Positions 1-10,751 of a DNA stretch of 64,000 nt are shown piece by piece (the first letter of the stretch is position 1; each line of letters starts with the position of its first letter). The stretch is from the NCBI RefSeq assembly GCF_028858725.1, contig NC_084771.1:6724915-6788914 (forward strand), read 5' to 3'. The notes beneath the pieces are model-generated. The model searched no databases. It was not told where the DNA came from and was given only the letters and a program-made list of their open reading frames with translations. Position numbers and translations under genes: made by a program. This stretch comes from Colius striatus (Eukaryota; Chordata; Aves; Coliiformes; Coliidae).

Positions 1-82
1 TGAAAGCAAGCAGTGAGACTGGTGTATTTATCAGAGCAGAAGGCAGACAGGAAGAAGAGTTTCCTTTGATAAAGTTTACTAT

Positions 83-88
83 TTAATT
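83..88 (-). terminator. candidate poly(A) signal for VSIG4 copy A
   Basis: ATTAAA reads on the minus strand about 46 nt past the stop codon. It is the only common signal variant near the stop inside the window. The real 3' end may lie beyond base 1. Confidence 0.3.
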
Positions 89-133
89 TCTGCAGATCTG
101 CTTGGCTGCTCACGTGGAAAAGATGGTACTCTG

Positions 134-344
134 CTAAATTCTTTCTATTTCATATTCTGATTCCATTGCATCCACAAGGTTCTCATACTCAGGATTTTTC
201 CTGATGCATATGCTGTTAGGGCTGCTGTCTTTCATGGCAAAAGTGTCATTGGATGTTTCAGTTTTAGACTTTGCCTCTTTGTGTAGGCAGCTAGCAGGGA
301 CTTCCACATCAGTCTTGGATCTCCTGACATCTGCAGTGCTATGG
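134..344 (-). CDS. VSIG4: VSIG4 copy A exon 7: cytoplasmic tail and stop
   Basis: The acceptor TTTCAG is followed by C-CAT-AGC, a phase-2 entry identical to copy B. The exon encodes 69 further residues to a TAG stop at 134-136. The tail is hydrophilic and ends NPEYENL...ESEYEIERI. NPEY is an NPxY endocytosis-type motif and YENL a YxxL motif. Copy B shares the terminal ESEYEI but lacks NPxY. There is no start codon context, so it is invisible as a long ORF. Confidence 0.88.
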
Positions 345-3300
345 CTGAAACAAGAGAGACATTATTGAGAAGGACAAGTAAATCAGAAGCCATTTGATTT
401 ATGTCTTAGTCAAAGACAAGATCTACCACATTATCTCTGGAACAGCAACACTTATATTAAACTAGCTAGGGCATGGGAGGCTCCAAAGACAGTAGAAAGT
501 AACATTAAAACCAAAAGAAGCGATAACCTGTTAATACTGGTACCATAAACTCTTGTGGTATTATTACATTATTTGCAAAACAGTTACCAGCAGACTGTCC
601 AGCCTTTAGAAAGTATCTACCAGTAATAATCAGGGGAAATGGCTGCAGATGGCTGAGGTATGCATAGGACTGTAGTATGAAGGGATTAAAGGCTGAGATG
701 AGGACAGGGCAGAAGGGACAGTCCTATGATTGTAAGCAAATTAGAATTACAGCAAATAATACTTGGATAAGCAGTAGGATATGCTTCTAAAAGAGAAAGG
801 TGTATATGGAAGGAACTTATCTTGAGGGAAGAGTTGACAATTCCTGTCCTTTACTTCATGAAATAATGGTGGGAATTTACTAGGGAGGAGGACGTTTATT
901 CCCATGGCATTGGCAGAGCAGGTGTTAAGAACCCAGGATATCTTTCTCTCATTTTAACACATTAAAGAACAGACTCCTGCTGCCTATTATACTAAAATGT
1001 TAATGTCCTCATGCTGCTGACTGAAAGGACTAACAAGGTATTCAGATCCTCGCCCTGCAAGTCAAAGAAACCTTTGGCTTTTCACTGAGCAAGGAAGCTT
1101 TTGGGAAACCGACATCAGTATGATGCCCTCGGCACCTTCTTAACGTCCCAGGTGACAAACTGTACTCACAAAGCAACTGCATAGGGAGGCTCTGGGGAAA
1201 AAAAGAAGAATCAAAGATGTGCACCAACATATTTTCTACTGAAAATACGAAAACACCCAGCTGTTTCCAGGCATTCCCGCCGTCAGGAATCACCCTCCCA
1301 CCCTGCCTCTCCCCGGAAGGGACCCGCTGGGGCCGGGAGCGATGGGGTGGACACCATGGAGCCGTGGCAAGTGCCGCGCCATCCCCTCGGGCCGGGGCTG
1401 CCCGCTCCCGCCCGCCCCTCCCGCAGCCGCTTCCTCGCCGCTCCCACCGTCCCGGTCCCGTCCCGCCCCGTCGCTGCCGCTCACCCTCTTTGCTCCGGCT
1501 CCGTCGCCATCTCCAAGCCCCGACAGCGGCCCCAACAGCGGCCCCGACGGCGGCTCCGACGGCGGCTGCGCCCAGCGCCCACGGCAGCGCGTTTCGTGCG
1601 GGGGCACCTGCGGGCGGAGGGAGCGACGGCGCTGCGGGGCGGGTCCGTGCGGTGCGGGGTCCGTGCGGTGCCGGGCCCCGCCAGGCCCGCGGGATGCGTT
1701 TGAAGGGATGGGAACCCGCAAGAAGCCCCCAACTGCAGCCGAACCCCGGGTAAAGCGCGACGGCCGCGGCTGGGGTCAGCGTTCGCGGCCCCTTTCGGCG
1801 GGACACACAGAGCGAACCTGAGGCAGCAACCGCGCTGCGGCAGGGCCAGGGCCGGGGGTCCCGGGGCCGGGGATCCCACTGCCTGGGCTCCCCCGAGGGT
1901 GGCCGGCCGGGCGTTTGTGCCCTGCAGCGCGTCAGCCGTGGAGGCAGGAGCCGGGCGGGGAGGTGCATCTGCAGGTGCTCATCAGCCCGACGCCACCTGT
2001 GCAAATGTGATTTCCAGCCCTCTGCTCACCTGTGGGCACTCGCTGCGACACAGCACTGCCGGGAGTGGTGGGGGGGCTGGTGTGGCTGCCGGCGCCACGG
2101 CTGGGCTGCTGCGTGATGGGGGAATCTGCGGCAGAGACTGGGTGTCAGGATGTATCCCCCACTCCCTGTCTGCAGCACAAGCCAAATGAGAGCAAGTATG
2201 TGCCAAGGGCAGGAGCCAGGCTCCCATCCTGCTCAATCCTGGTCCCAGACCTATGAAAGAGGAACCTCATTGCCTCCGCCTTGTGCAGTGGAGATGAGGA
2301 GCTCCAGGCCAGGGACTCACCTCTCACTATCAGCTCCACGACGCTGCTCTGCTGTGCAGTCCTAGCCCCAACCCCGTTCTGTGCCTCGCAGTAGTACTGC
2401 CCGGTGTCGGAGGGCTGCAGGCTGTCCCATGCCAGCTCAGCCTGGCTGCTCAGGAGCAGGGCTTTCCCTCCCGGGGTGCCCCTGAACCAGCGGTAGCTGA
2501 TGGGGGGGGACCCGCTGGCCACACAGGTCAGGCTGGTGCTGGCTCCTGCCGGGACCGTCAGCCCCAGCTCGCCGGCCCTGACGATGGGCTTGCTCACTGC
2601 AACTGGAACACAAAGCAGATGGGGCCCAGGTTGAGGTGTGGAAGGGGTCCCCCGTCCCGCTTCCACGGCAGCTCATGCTCTGGCTTCCAGGGCTTTCCCA
2701 GGAAAAAGAGGGGCTGTGCTGTCACATCAGCTCCCTGCAGCTCAGTTCACCTGAAGTCAGATTTTCGGTAGCTATGTCAGCATTGCTACTGCTGTATCAC
2801 ACAAGTCCTACTCTGAGGAGTTGGTGCCCCCCTTGTAGAAGGACGATTCTCCCTGGCACACACTGAGGGTGCTCAGGAAGGGGAGAAGGCAGACTCAGAG
2901 TAACACCTTCTTACTGTCCCACCGCTGCAAGAACCACAGAGGTGCTGGCTACCTGCACAAAACCAAGCTCAGATCTGGATGTTATCTCAGGCACCACGGG
3001 CTCAAGTGGCGCGTTGGTAGATCCAGGTTGGGGTGTGTACTAACTGATCCCCCTTCCTCAGTCCATCCCTACACCTCCACAAGTGGAGAAGGGCTAACAC
3101 AGCACAGGAAGAGGATGCCTCACCACCCAGCCTGTAAATGGGTAGACAGTATGGTGTGAAGGACTATTCCCATCAGCTGCTGCTACTGCTATGTGCTCTG
3201 TGGGTTACAATAGATACCCAAGAGCAAGGCTTTATTGCTGGGTTTACCTTTGACGACTGTAACTGTAGTGGTCACCTCCTGTGTTATCAAGCTGTTATTT

Positions 3301-6183
3301 TCAGACCTCCAGATGACTTGACAGGTGTAGTGTCCGCTGTCAGGCATCTCAAGGTTCTCAATTAAGAGTGAGGCATCCCCTGGGCTGTGCTTTGGGACGC
3401 TGACCCGGCCTCGAAACCGAGACAACAAGACATGGTCACCAGAATCGTCCCTCCGAAGGACGGTGGAGGTGCTGTGGTCTCGCTCCAGGCTCCAGATGAG
3501 TGTCTGCTGTGTGAAACCTTCTGAGGGCTTGTAGGTACATGGTAAAGTGGTAGATCCCCTCCATGTGCCCTTGACCTCGTGGTTGCCAGACAGATCCAGG
3601 AGGGCTGCAGGGGACAGCAGTTGAAGAAATAAGAACGCAGCAGAGAACATCCTCAGGATGGAGAGTAATCACTAGGCAGTGGAATTCAGTGTGTGGCCAT
3701 GTCTTACATGTGCTGCAGACAGCAAACAGCTAAACCAGGGTCTGTCCCCACCTCACTGAGCATAGGGAAGGGAACACCTCCTTTCACCTCATGGCTGTCT
3801 TTATTGTTTCTCTCTGGACAGTTGCCAGTTCTCAATTCCATCTCGATACAGAGAAGCACAAATCCTGTTCCTGGTGGCAGCATCCCAGCTACAGTCTTCA
3901 CAAGACCTTCAGGAGCATCTCTAACAATTGCTGTCTAGCCCCAGCCTTTACACCCTCCTGCTGCTGCTTGGCCTTCTGCTTACTCTTGTATGAGTTATCA
4001 AACAGCAGCAGCCACCCCCTGCTGACATGGGATGCTCTTACAACACCAGTTGAACTGACTTCTACCTTCTATATGGAGGAAGGGTGAACAAAGCAAGCAT
4101 ACTTCTTCACTGCCATTAACCATGAATGCAACATGTTTGCATTCATTAATGTCAGTGGGTTTTTATGTGACTTCCCTGGTGCCCACAGGGCCCGGCAGTA
4201 TGGCTGTGGGGTAGGAAGCCTGTCACAGAGCAAAGGGGGAAGGCAAACACCTCCATCTGTGTCCATGGGGACAGCTAGGGGGACTACTGGGCCTGAGCAG
4301 AGTGGAACTTTGTTTCTGACATGGAGCCTTGGTTTCCCTTTACCAGATAGAGAGGGCAGACACAGCTCCATTCTTCACATCTCATGTCCCAGTCAAACAC
4401 AACTCCTTCACGTACCATTTATTAAAGGTTTTCCATTTCTCTTCTTCCTCTTCACAGACTTTCACCAAGAAAAACTAAGAGTGGAAGCTATTTAGAAAAC
4501 TGCTCAGAAGTACCCTCAAGGCATTTGGTGCACTCAAGGTGGAGTACATTTGCTATCCAGTGTATTCATCTGGACACAGTTTTGTTTAAACACCTTTCCT
4601 GTGTTGCTTTGCATTGCTGTGTGCCATGAAATCACTGCCAGCATCCACTGACTCTCTGCAGAGCAGCTGCACTTTGTGCATGACCAATTTCAACATTATC
4701 AGGGCTGACTCTGAAGCAGAATGGAATGGGAAAAGTTCAGCACAATCAAAATCCCTGAGATGGCAATTTAAAAATAAGTATTTCCTTCCAGTGACACTTC
4801 TTAAACTGGGATGTAATCTTCCAGACAAACAATGTGAATTCTCCCACTGGAGGGAAATGGAGCTGGACCAGGCAGAAACTGGAAGGGCTAGGTTAGAAGT
4901 TGGAAGACTTCAGAGGGATTTGTATTGTCTCTAATACATGATAACAGAAAAAAAACCCAAGAACTCTCATATTCTGGCTGATTTTCTAAGAAAATGGAAC
5001 ATCTTCTTTCCCATCCTGCACCAGCTGCCCTGGCTGCAGGCAGGAGCCTTTAGGGATCTGCTCTGAGGTACGAGACCTGGAACAGGAACAGTGCAACAAA
5101 ACCAGTCTTTGTGATTTAGACTTAGAGAACTTCAGATCTGACCTAGATTTCTTGGATCGTACCTGCTTCAACCAGATAAGCACCCTGTGAGGCACCCAGG
5201 GGAGCACAGGAGAAGAGATGGCATTCAGCTCATTCTTCCCAGTCTCTCCAGCTGTCTGCCCGCTGACAACACAGGTTCCCTGGGAAGTGCTTCTTGTAAG
5301 TAGCAAGTTACCAGAGTTTAGCTGGACTTGACTCACTTCTATCCATACCCCTTATCCTGCTCCCCTTTTCCCCTCTTCCCCAGAAAAGCAGTAATTATGT
5401 TTACCCCTAACTCACAATAAGTTGCTTGAGAGACAGATCCCAGAAACCTACAGAGCTGTGGGTTTTAATGCTGAAATGGGGAACATAATTTCAATGTGTT
5501 TGTTCTAAATGTCAGGAGCAATTCTGTGCTTCTGTATACAACTTGTTAAAGCACCTTTCTCCTGTTTCCCCAAACATTGCTCTGCTGGTGTCAGTGTCAT
5601 ATGTGCTCTAGGAGTGTCATAGGCATATGAATTGAAACAAAAATTCCAGCATCGTCTCTCCTAATGCTCTTAGAGAGTCAGCAGATCAGGAGAGACCAAG
5701 GGCGAGCATGTATGCTCTCACCTAATCCCACAGTTACAGCTCCTCCACAGGACTATGCTGGCAGAGCCATGGTGATGCATTGTTAAATTCTAGTGACAAG
5801 AATATTCCAGCTTCACAAAGGGTGTTTCTGTCAGACCAGAGCAGGTCCTCTCCCAGGGTCCTGAACCATCCTGTTTTGTTCTTGCTTTGGTGCATGGGAG
5901 CTGACCTTCTCCCCAGTACTGCCCCATTTGCTCCACTCCTAAAAAAGCTCCTTGTATCTCATACCAAAAGAGACTCTCTTGAATCCCCAGGATCTATTTT
6001 TCATTTAACAAACTAAAGACTTTCCATACTTGGCCATTTTTAAAAATTAAGACAATATGATTGAAAAAGTTTTCCCTACCCTCTCAGTGCTCTGATTTTT
6101 ATTGTTATACCTTGAAGCGTTTACTCACCGTTGCAGCTGGTGAAAGCCGTCACAAGCACCACTACCCGCACGACTGCTCCCAT
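134..6183 (-). CDS. VSIG4: VSIG4-type immunoglobulin receptor, copy A (7 coding exons, about 381 aa)
   Basis: This is a type I membrane protein of the VSIG4/CRIg family. That family comprises macrophage receptors that bind complement C3 fragments and restrain T cells. My spliced order is 6129-6183, 3248-3604, 2321-2602, 2030-2125, 1485-1607, 1170-1191, 134-344. It encodes a signal peptide, V-set Ig, C2-set Ig, Pro/Ser/Thr stalk, membrane helix, a short linker and a cytoplasmic tail. Introns up to the membrane exon are phase 1, as expected for Ig genes, and the sum is 1146 nt including the stop. Family cues are GSTTLPCTY in the V domain, VSKP and GSPPISY in the C2 domain, and the neighbouring HSF3 and HEPH. 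The stalk and membrane exons sit in very GC-rich DNA and are the least certain parts. A second copy lies upstream on the same strand. Confidence 0.83.
345..1169 (-). other. VSIG4 copy A intron 6
   Basis: Intron between the microexon and the tail exon. It is AT-rich and no repeat or extra exon was recognised. Confidence 0.7.
1170..1191 (-). CDS. VSIG4: VSIG4 copy A exon 6: 22-nt juxtamembrane microexon
   Basis: A 22-nt exon lies between TTTTTTTCCCCAG and GTGAGTAC. It shifts phase from 1 to 2 and encodes (E)PPYAVAF across the junctions. Copy B has an exon of identical length and phase with a Tyr in the same place (QVYDVKF). As I recall it, mammalian VSIG4 has a QEHVYEA segment just inside the membrane. 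It is too short for ORF callers. Confidence 0.75.
1485..1607 (-). CDS. VSIG4: VSIG4 copy A exon 5: membrane helix built from AAVG repeats (predicted)
   Basis: This 123-nt exon is phase 1-1, with a CCGCCCGCAG acceptor and a GGTGAGC donor. It encodes a 26-residue Ala/Val/Gly stretch starting at ALPWALG and ending at GAW. A basic stop-transfer run, RWRRSRSK, follows. The helix core is coded by four 12-bp repeats at 1519-1566. The position, phase and basic flank all fit a membrane exon. Copy B instead uses a Leu/Ile/Val helix here. No other hydrophobic segment was found between the C2 exon and the tail. Confidence 0.6.
1519..1566. repeat. four-unit 12-bp tandem repeat in the membrane exon
   Basis: Four consecutive 12-mers are variants of CCCGACAGCGGC on the plus strand. 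On the minus strand each adds one Ala-Ala-Val-Gly set. Unit number would change the helix length in frame by four residues per unit. Confidence 0.85.
2030..2125 (-). CDS. VSIG4: VSIG4 copy A exon 4: Pro/Ser/Thr-rich stalk (predicted)
   Basis: This is a 96-nt phase 1-1 block between a TCTCTGCCGCAG acceptor and a GTGAGC donor. Joined to exon 3 it begins DSPITQQPS and continues with SHTSPPTTPGS. A mucin-like stalk beginning with a DS pair follows the C2 domain in mammalian VSIG4, as I recall it. The DNA is GC-rich and open in several frames, so the assignment rests on phase, position and composition. RNA evidence would settle it. Confidence 0.62.
2309..2739. repeat. near-identical paralogous tract (partner 17089-17519)
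   Basis: The core 2311-2739 matches 17091-17519 at all but three of 429 positions (2344, 2430, 2651) without gaps. It starts about 10 bp past the C2 exon donor and ends 137 bp upstream of its acceptor. Both ends drop abruptly to unrelated sequence. This is what a gene-conversion tract between tandem copies looks like. Confidence 0.9.
2321..2602 (-). CDS. VSIG4: VSIG4 copy A exon 3: C2-set Ig domain
   Basis: This 282-nt exon is phase 1 at both ends. It opens with VAVSKP and contains SLTCVASGSPPISYRWF and DTGQYYCEAQNG, so both disulfide cysteines and the core Trp are present. It differs from the copy B exon at only two bases, one of them silent and one Ser/Asn. The V-set exons of the two copies are strongly diverged, so this exon looks homogenised by gene conversion. 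Confidence 0.93.
2740..3247 (-). other. VSIG4 copy A intron 2, part outside the converted tract
   Basis: Intronic sequence between the V-set and C2-set exons. It is not clearly alignable with the same intron of copy B. No other feature was seen. Confidence 0.6.
3248..3604 (-). CDS. VSIG4: VSIG4 copy A exon 2: V-set Ig domain
   Basis: This 357-nt exon is phase 1 at both ends, after a CCCCTGCAG acceptor and before a GTAAAC donor. It carries the V-set core: the first Cys in TTLPCTY, a Trp in LIWSL, DSGDH, and the second Cys in DSGHYTCQV. An N-linked site lies at NNS. The domain shares roughly 60% of residues with the V-set exon of copy B by hand count. In this family the V domain is the C3b/iC3b-binding face. 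Confidence 0.92.
3605..6128 (-). other. VSIG4 copy A intron 1
   Basis: A 2.5-kb intron between the signal peptide and V-set exons. I saw no further Ig exon or recognisable repeat in it. Confidence 0.7.
6129..6183 (-). CDS. VSIG4: VSIG4 copy A exon 1: start and signal peptide
   Basis: The exon encodes MGAVVRVVVLVTAFTSCN, a hydrophobic leader, then a phase-1 GTGAGT donor at 6128. The first exon of copy B has the same length (55 nt) and phase and a similar leader. The initiating ATG is at 6183. No 5' UTR boundary could be set. Confidence 0.85.
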
Positions 6184-7859
6184 TCTCCCAGAGCTGCAGG
6201 TCTGTCCTCCTTTCCCTGCACTTTGTGAGGGACCCCCACACTCCTGGGACCAGTGTGCAAGTGAAGAACACTTCCTTTTCTTTTGTCTTTTGTCATCTAG
6301 GATCCTCTTTCTGAAATATCACGAGTCCATTTCACTGCTGACTTAGGTGAAGGGTAAGGGATGGACAGAGACTGAAAGGATCTTTCCAGTTCCATTTCAA
6401 GTTCTCCCGTCTCCCCCAACTTCTCTTATCATTCTCTTGACTTTTCTGACTCATGCTCTTTGTTGTTATTCTTCATAAATGCATGGTTTTCTTTCTTTTT
6501 TTCTCTCATTGCTTCCACATTAGCATTCACTTCACAGTGGGAGAGCTTTATGATGACTAGACAGTCATCATAAACCTGAGGATGCTTGTGAGGCATTAAT
6601 TCAGTTTCCTCTGACTTGTATGTGATGGTGTGGCTCAGCAGAGTGCTCAGCATCTCTCTCCATCATACCAGGGCTCAAAACTGGACATCCAGAAACAGAA
6701 AAGCAAGGTCTGAGTGCACTGACTCACCTGGCACCATGCAGGAGCAGGAGGCAGAGACCAACCTGTTGATGCTCAATTCCACTTCCTTGGTGTTTCTTCC
6801 TGCTGATGGACCTCAGCTTTTTCACCACACACATGTACCAACTTCTGCAGCAACCCTGTTCACCTTCTGAGCAGGTCATCTGTGACCTGAGTGAGGAAGA
6901 CAACCAGCCCTAGCTTCTTCACCAAACAATCTGAGCCTTTTTGACCAGAAAACTTAGGATGCCACTTCTGTTTTAACAGAAAATGTGCAGAGAAGCATTA
7001 TTAAAACCCAACACCCTGCTCTTTACTATGATAAGAATTTCCATGCAAAGTCTCCATTAACTACCACCTGCCCAGAAGCTCTGCCTCGCTGCAGGGTAGC
7101 TACAGATGCAGTTTTACCTGCCAGGGCTATGGAGTAGGTGCATGGGGAGAGGAATCTGCATTTAATGTTACCAATCTACTGGTGATCACATGGTCCCTGT
7201 CTGCTGCTCTCATTTTCATAGCAGCACAGATTATCTTGGTACACATTTCTGCTGCAATAGTCCAGTTCTTGGTCAAAAAAATCATGTTTCATCCTCTGCA
7301 AGCACACATAGTGCTTTCTACAGAAGTGACTTACACCTGGTGTCACAGGGACCTTAATCCAGGAGACATTCTGGGTGTGCTCTGTAGAGTACCATTAAAA
7401 GTACATCCAAAAGTTACCAATAGGTGTTACAAACAGAATTAATATGTGCCTGTTAATTATTACCCAAAAGAAAAAGAGCTACAAAAGAAACATGTATGAA
7501 AGGGAATCTACTGGCCTCATGAATTCTGTTATAGGCTTTTAATCATTCACTAACACAACTTTTTGACATTTATTCAACAAACGTGCCTTAGCATATAGTT
7601 TTAACAACTGCATCAGGAGAGTGGTATCTTTGAGTGGGAGGCAGATGTGTCTGAAATATTTTGCTGAAGCTACAAGTGTGGAACCAGTTCATACTGCCTG
7701 TACCTCATCTACCCACTCTGCCAGCAATAAGCCATTAGCTACATCTGAGTCCTACCTGAAAACAAACACACACACAAAAAAAGCACTTGTTAAAATTCAA
7801 GCAATGTCAATTTTCAGACAGATTATTTAAGTCCAACCTTTTGCACACCCTGGACCATG
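6184..7859. other. upstream region of VSIG4 copy A
   Basis: This stretch holds the unmapped 5' UTR and promoter of copy A. No CpG island or strong TATA element was recognised. Short ORFs show no family features. Confidence 0.5.
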
Positions 7860-8306
7860 ACTGGTGAGAGTTTGTTGGGTTCCAGGGGACTGGAACATCT
7901 TTTATACGAGGAAAGGCTGTGGGAACTGGGGCTGTTTATTCTGGAGAAGAGGAGATTGAGGGGTGATCTTATTAACATTTACAAATATCTAAAGGGTGGG
8001 TATCAGGAGGTTGGGGAAGCACCTTTTCTGTCTAGTGTATCTAGTGACAGGACAAGGGGTGATGGGATAAAGCTGGAACACAAACAGTTCCACTTAAATA
8101 TAAGAAAAACCTATTTTACTGTTTACTGACAGAGTCCTGGCACAGGCTGCCCAGGGAGGGTGTGGAGGCTCCTTCCTTGGAGGTCTTCAAGACCCGCCTG
8201 GACATGTTGTGACCTGATTTAGATTGACCCTCTGCAGGAGGGTTGGAGTAGATGATCTCTAAAGGTCCCTTCCAACCCCTACCATTCTGTGATTCTATGA
8301 TTCTAA
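7860..8306 (+). mobile_element. CR1 LINE fragment, 3' end
   Basis: The stretch matches the well-known avian CR1 3' region. It includes the GAGGGGTGATCTTATTAAC-type segment, the CAGGCTGCCCAGGGAGG segment and the GGTCCCTTCCAACC segment. It ends in the characteristic short terminal repeats ATTCTGTGATTCTATGATTC. It is 5' truncated, as most CR1 copies are, and in plus orientation. Confidence 0.9.
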
Positions 8307-10751
8307 GCTTCTCTCTCCTACTCAAAAGACTTTAAAAGAAGCTGGATTTTGGGGAACATGCCCTAGACCATAAACTGGAAGCCCAAGCTAGGACTGCTGA
8401 TGTGACTGCTTTCTGAACCGGACATGCAAGACTTCCTGAAGCTGCAATTACACAGGATTAAAAAAAGAAAGAGTCTATTTTTCTAGAACAAACATAAAGA
8501 ACTGTAGTTCCTCAAACACGATGTACATGACATCTTTCCCTCCCAGGGACAGAGACGTAGCTGCTCGTTTTCGCCTCCCTGAATCACACAGTCAGCATAT
8601 CTCTCTCTGACTGGAGGTACTCCTCATAGTTTTGCACCGTGAACACATGAAGACAAAGCCTTTAACATCTCAGGCATTATGGCTAGTTACCTGGTTCAAC
8701 ATAATGAAGTATATTTATTTCAGTGTCTCTGCTTTGGATCAAGTCCATTCCTTTCTCCCATGCAGTGCCTGGTGGGTAAGGCACCTTGCAGCCTTTCCCC
8801 ACAGGTACCCATCTTCCTTCTGCACACTGGACACAACACTTTCAAGCATCATTACTTGCAGCTCAGGCAAAGGGACCAGTATGACACTATTCTTCAGTTT
8901 TTACTACTACATCTCAGGCTAATTGCAGGTGGCACAGCAGAGTCCCCGTTTCCCCAAAAATGAATGTGGATGGGACCTCAGACCCTGCTCATGGGCATGT
9001 GCTCTGCAGAGCCTGCATCTTACACTCATGTTTTGACATAGCCTGCCAGAGGCTACAGAATTTTGCTACAATTTTCTTGATAATAAGTTTTTAGTCTGCA
9101 AGGCAGTGCAATTCAGTAGCAAGCTTTGAGCAAATCACCAAAGAGTAGGTACTGAGGAAGATCTCAAAGTGCTCTTTTTGAACCATCTGCACTCAGAAAA
9201 AGGCAATTTTTACTGTAAGACTTGAGACACTCTTACTTGGTCCATCCATAGCCAACTCACAGATCTGACTACACTGTGGTTTACTAAGTGATCTATTGGT
9301 TAATAAGTGCTTTTTGGATGTCCCACAGAAGCTAATTGTAAGAGCCTCTACAGTCACATACACCACAATTCTCTCACACATACCAGATCATCATACTGAC
9401 AGCCATGAAAACAGGACCTGTCTTCTACCTAAAAAAACAGTAACTTAGTGTAAATGAGCATCTCCTTCAAAGCCTGTGTGACAGAAATGTGATATATAAG
9501 TGCTCTTTCTGAAAATCAACTTCCTTTCCCAGGAGTTCCCAGGTCAAAGACATCAGTTCCATATTACCCATTATCTTGGCCAAATCCTTGTAAATACTTT
9601 CTAGCAGTAAGGGACCTATATATATGATGTCACTGAGTGTTTGTTGCCTGTTTGGAGCCACAAATGGGCTTCAGCTATTAAAGCTGCACAGATCTTGCTT
9701 GGCAGCAAGGTACCTGGCAGCCATCACCCACAGAGCGTGGGCAGTGAGAGTGCCTGGGGTGCACTGAGACCTAACTGGAAAGCTCTTTGTCTCCATGCCT
9801 CTGTCTTGCCTTAGTGCCCTCTCTTTCTCAGGCAGGAGCTCTGGCCACATCACACCAGATGAATAGCACTGCAAGCACAGTCTCTGGATGAGGCTGGGAT
9901 GTGTGGACTGCTTTCCAGCAACGGTGACCTTCCCTTCCCAACCCCTCCCTACCACACACACACTTTTAAAAATACATCTCCTTTTTAAAGGGTGAGAACA
10001 TTTCTTCAGGGCTTCAGAACCTGCAACCTCATGTAGGACTGAAAGATTAAGAAAATATGGCAGTTTCCCAGAAGATTTCAACACTGTTCAATTGTCACGC
10101 CTATCTGATTATGATTGCGCTGTTGATCTCTGGAAAACCCTCTAAGTGATTACTGTGTGCCTTGCAACACTATTGCAACAGCTTTCCTCCCTCTCTCACC
10201 TTCCTGTTTAGGAAGAATGACTGTCAGACCTCACTGTTTTTTTACACTGTTCATCATAGAAGTCCTTTTCTTTCACATCCTGAATGTCTCACTTCATTAG
10301 CTCCAAACCTCTGACTGGACTAGCAGCAACTCTTGCATCTTGTTCCCTAAACTGTGGCTGACTACAGCCCACAAACCTTCCCTGGCACAACATTCAAAAC
10401 ATCTCTCAAACTCCAGCAGATTCACCATAATTCCTCTGCTTTCAAGTATAGGAACCTGACATGCTCCCAGGAGCATCATTCCTGGGCATGCAGACATTCA
10501 CACACCCACTTTTATAGGCAAAGAAGTCGAATAAAATCTAAGGACTTTTCAGCCCTGAAGTTTAATGATTCCCCTTTGCTGCCTCACCTTTGCATTGAGC
10601 TGCACATATATGCAAATGCTGACAATTTTTTTCCAAGACATCATCTCCACCAAAAGCTGCAGCTTATTCCCTTTCCATTTCAAAATTGAGGTTTCCCAGC
10701 CCTTGATTTTTAAGTACATTCTTAACAAAGAGAAATAAATCTTGTGGTACA
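8307..10751. other. intergenic spacer
   Basis: No gene, RNA or repeat was recognised here. ORFs are short and lack domain-like features. Confidence 0.6.

Larger units (their letters stand above)
1310..2120. other. GC-rich, CpG-dense block overlapping VSIG4 copy A
   Basis: The sequence is dense in CpG and G/C runs and contrasts sharply with its AT-rich flanks. It contains the proposed stalk and membrane exons of copy A. It gives long open frames on both strands, as expected when stop codons are scarce. It could also act as an internal or antisense promoter, but no TATA or CCAAT element placed this with confidence. Confidence 0.6.

Noticed and set aside
134-344. Full ITAM in the VSIG4 copy A tail
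   Set aside because: YENL fits the first half, but the following YEIE lacks Leu/Ile at +3, so the second half is not satisfied.
1042-2004. 320-aa minus-strand ORF as a single gene
   Set aside because: It is GC-driven. Only the parts bounded by splice sites and matching phase (the membrane exon) are kept.
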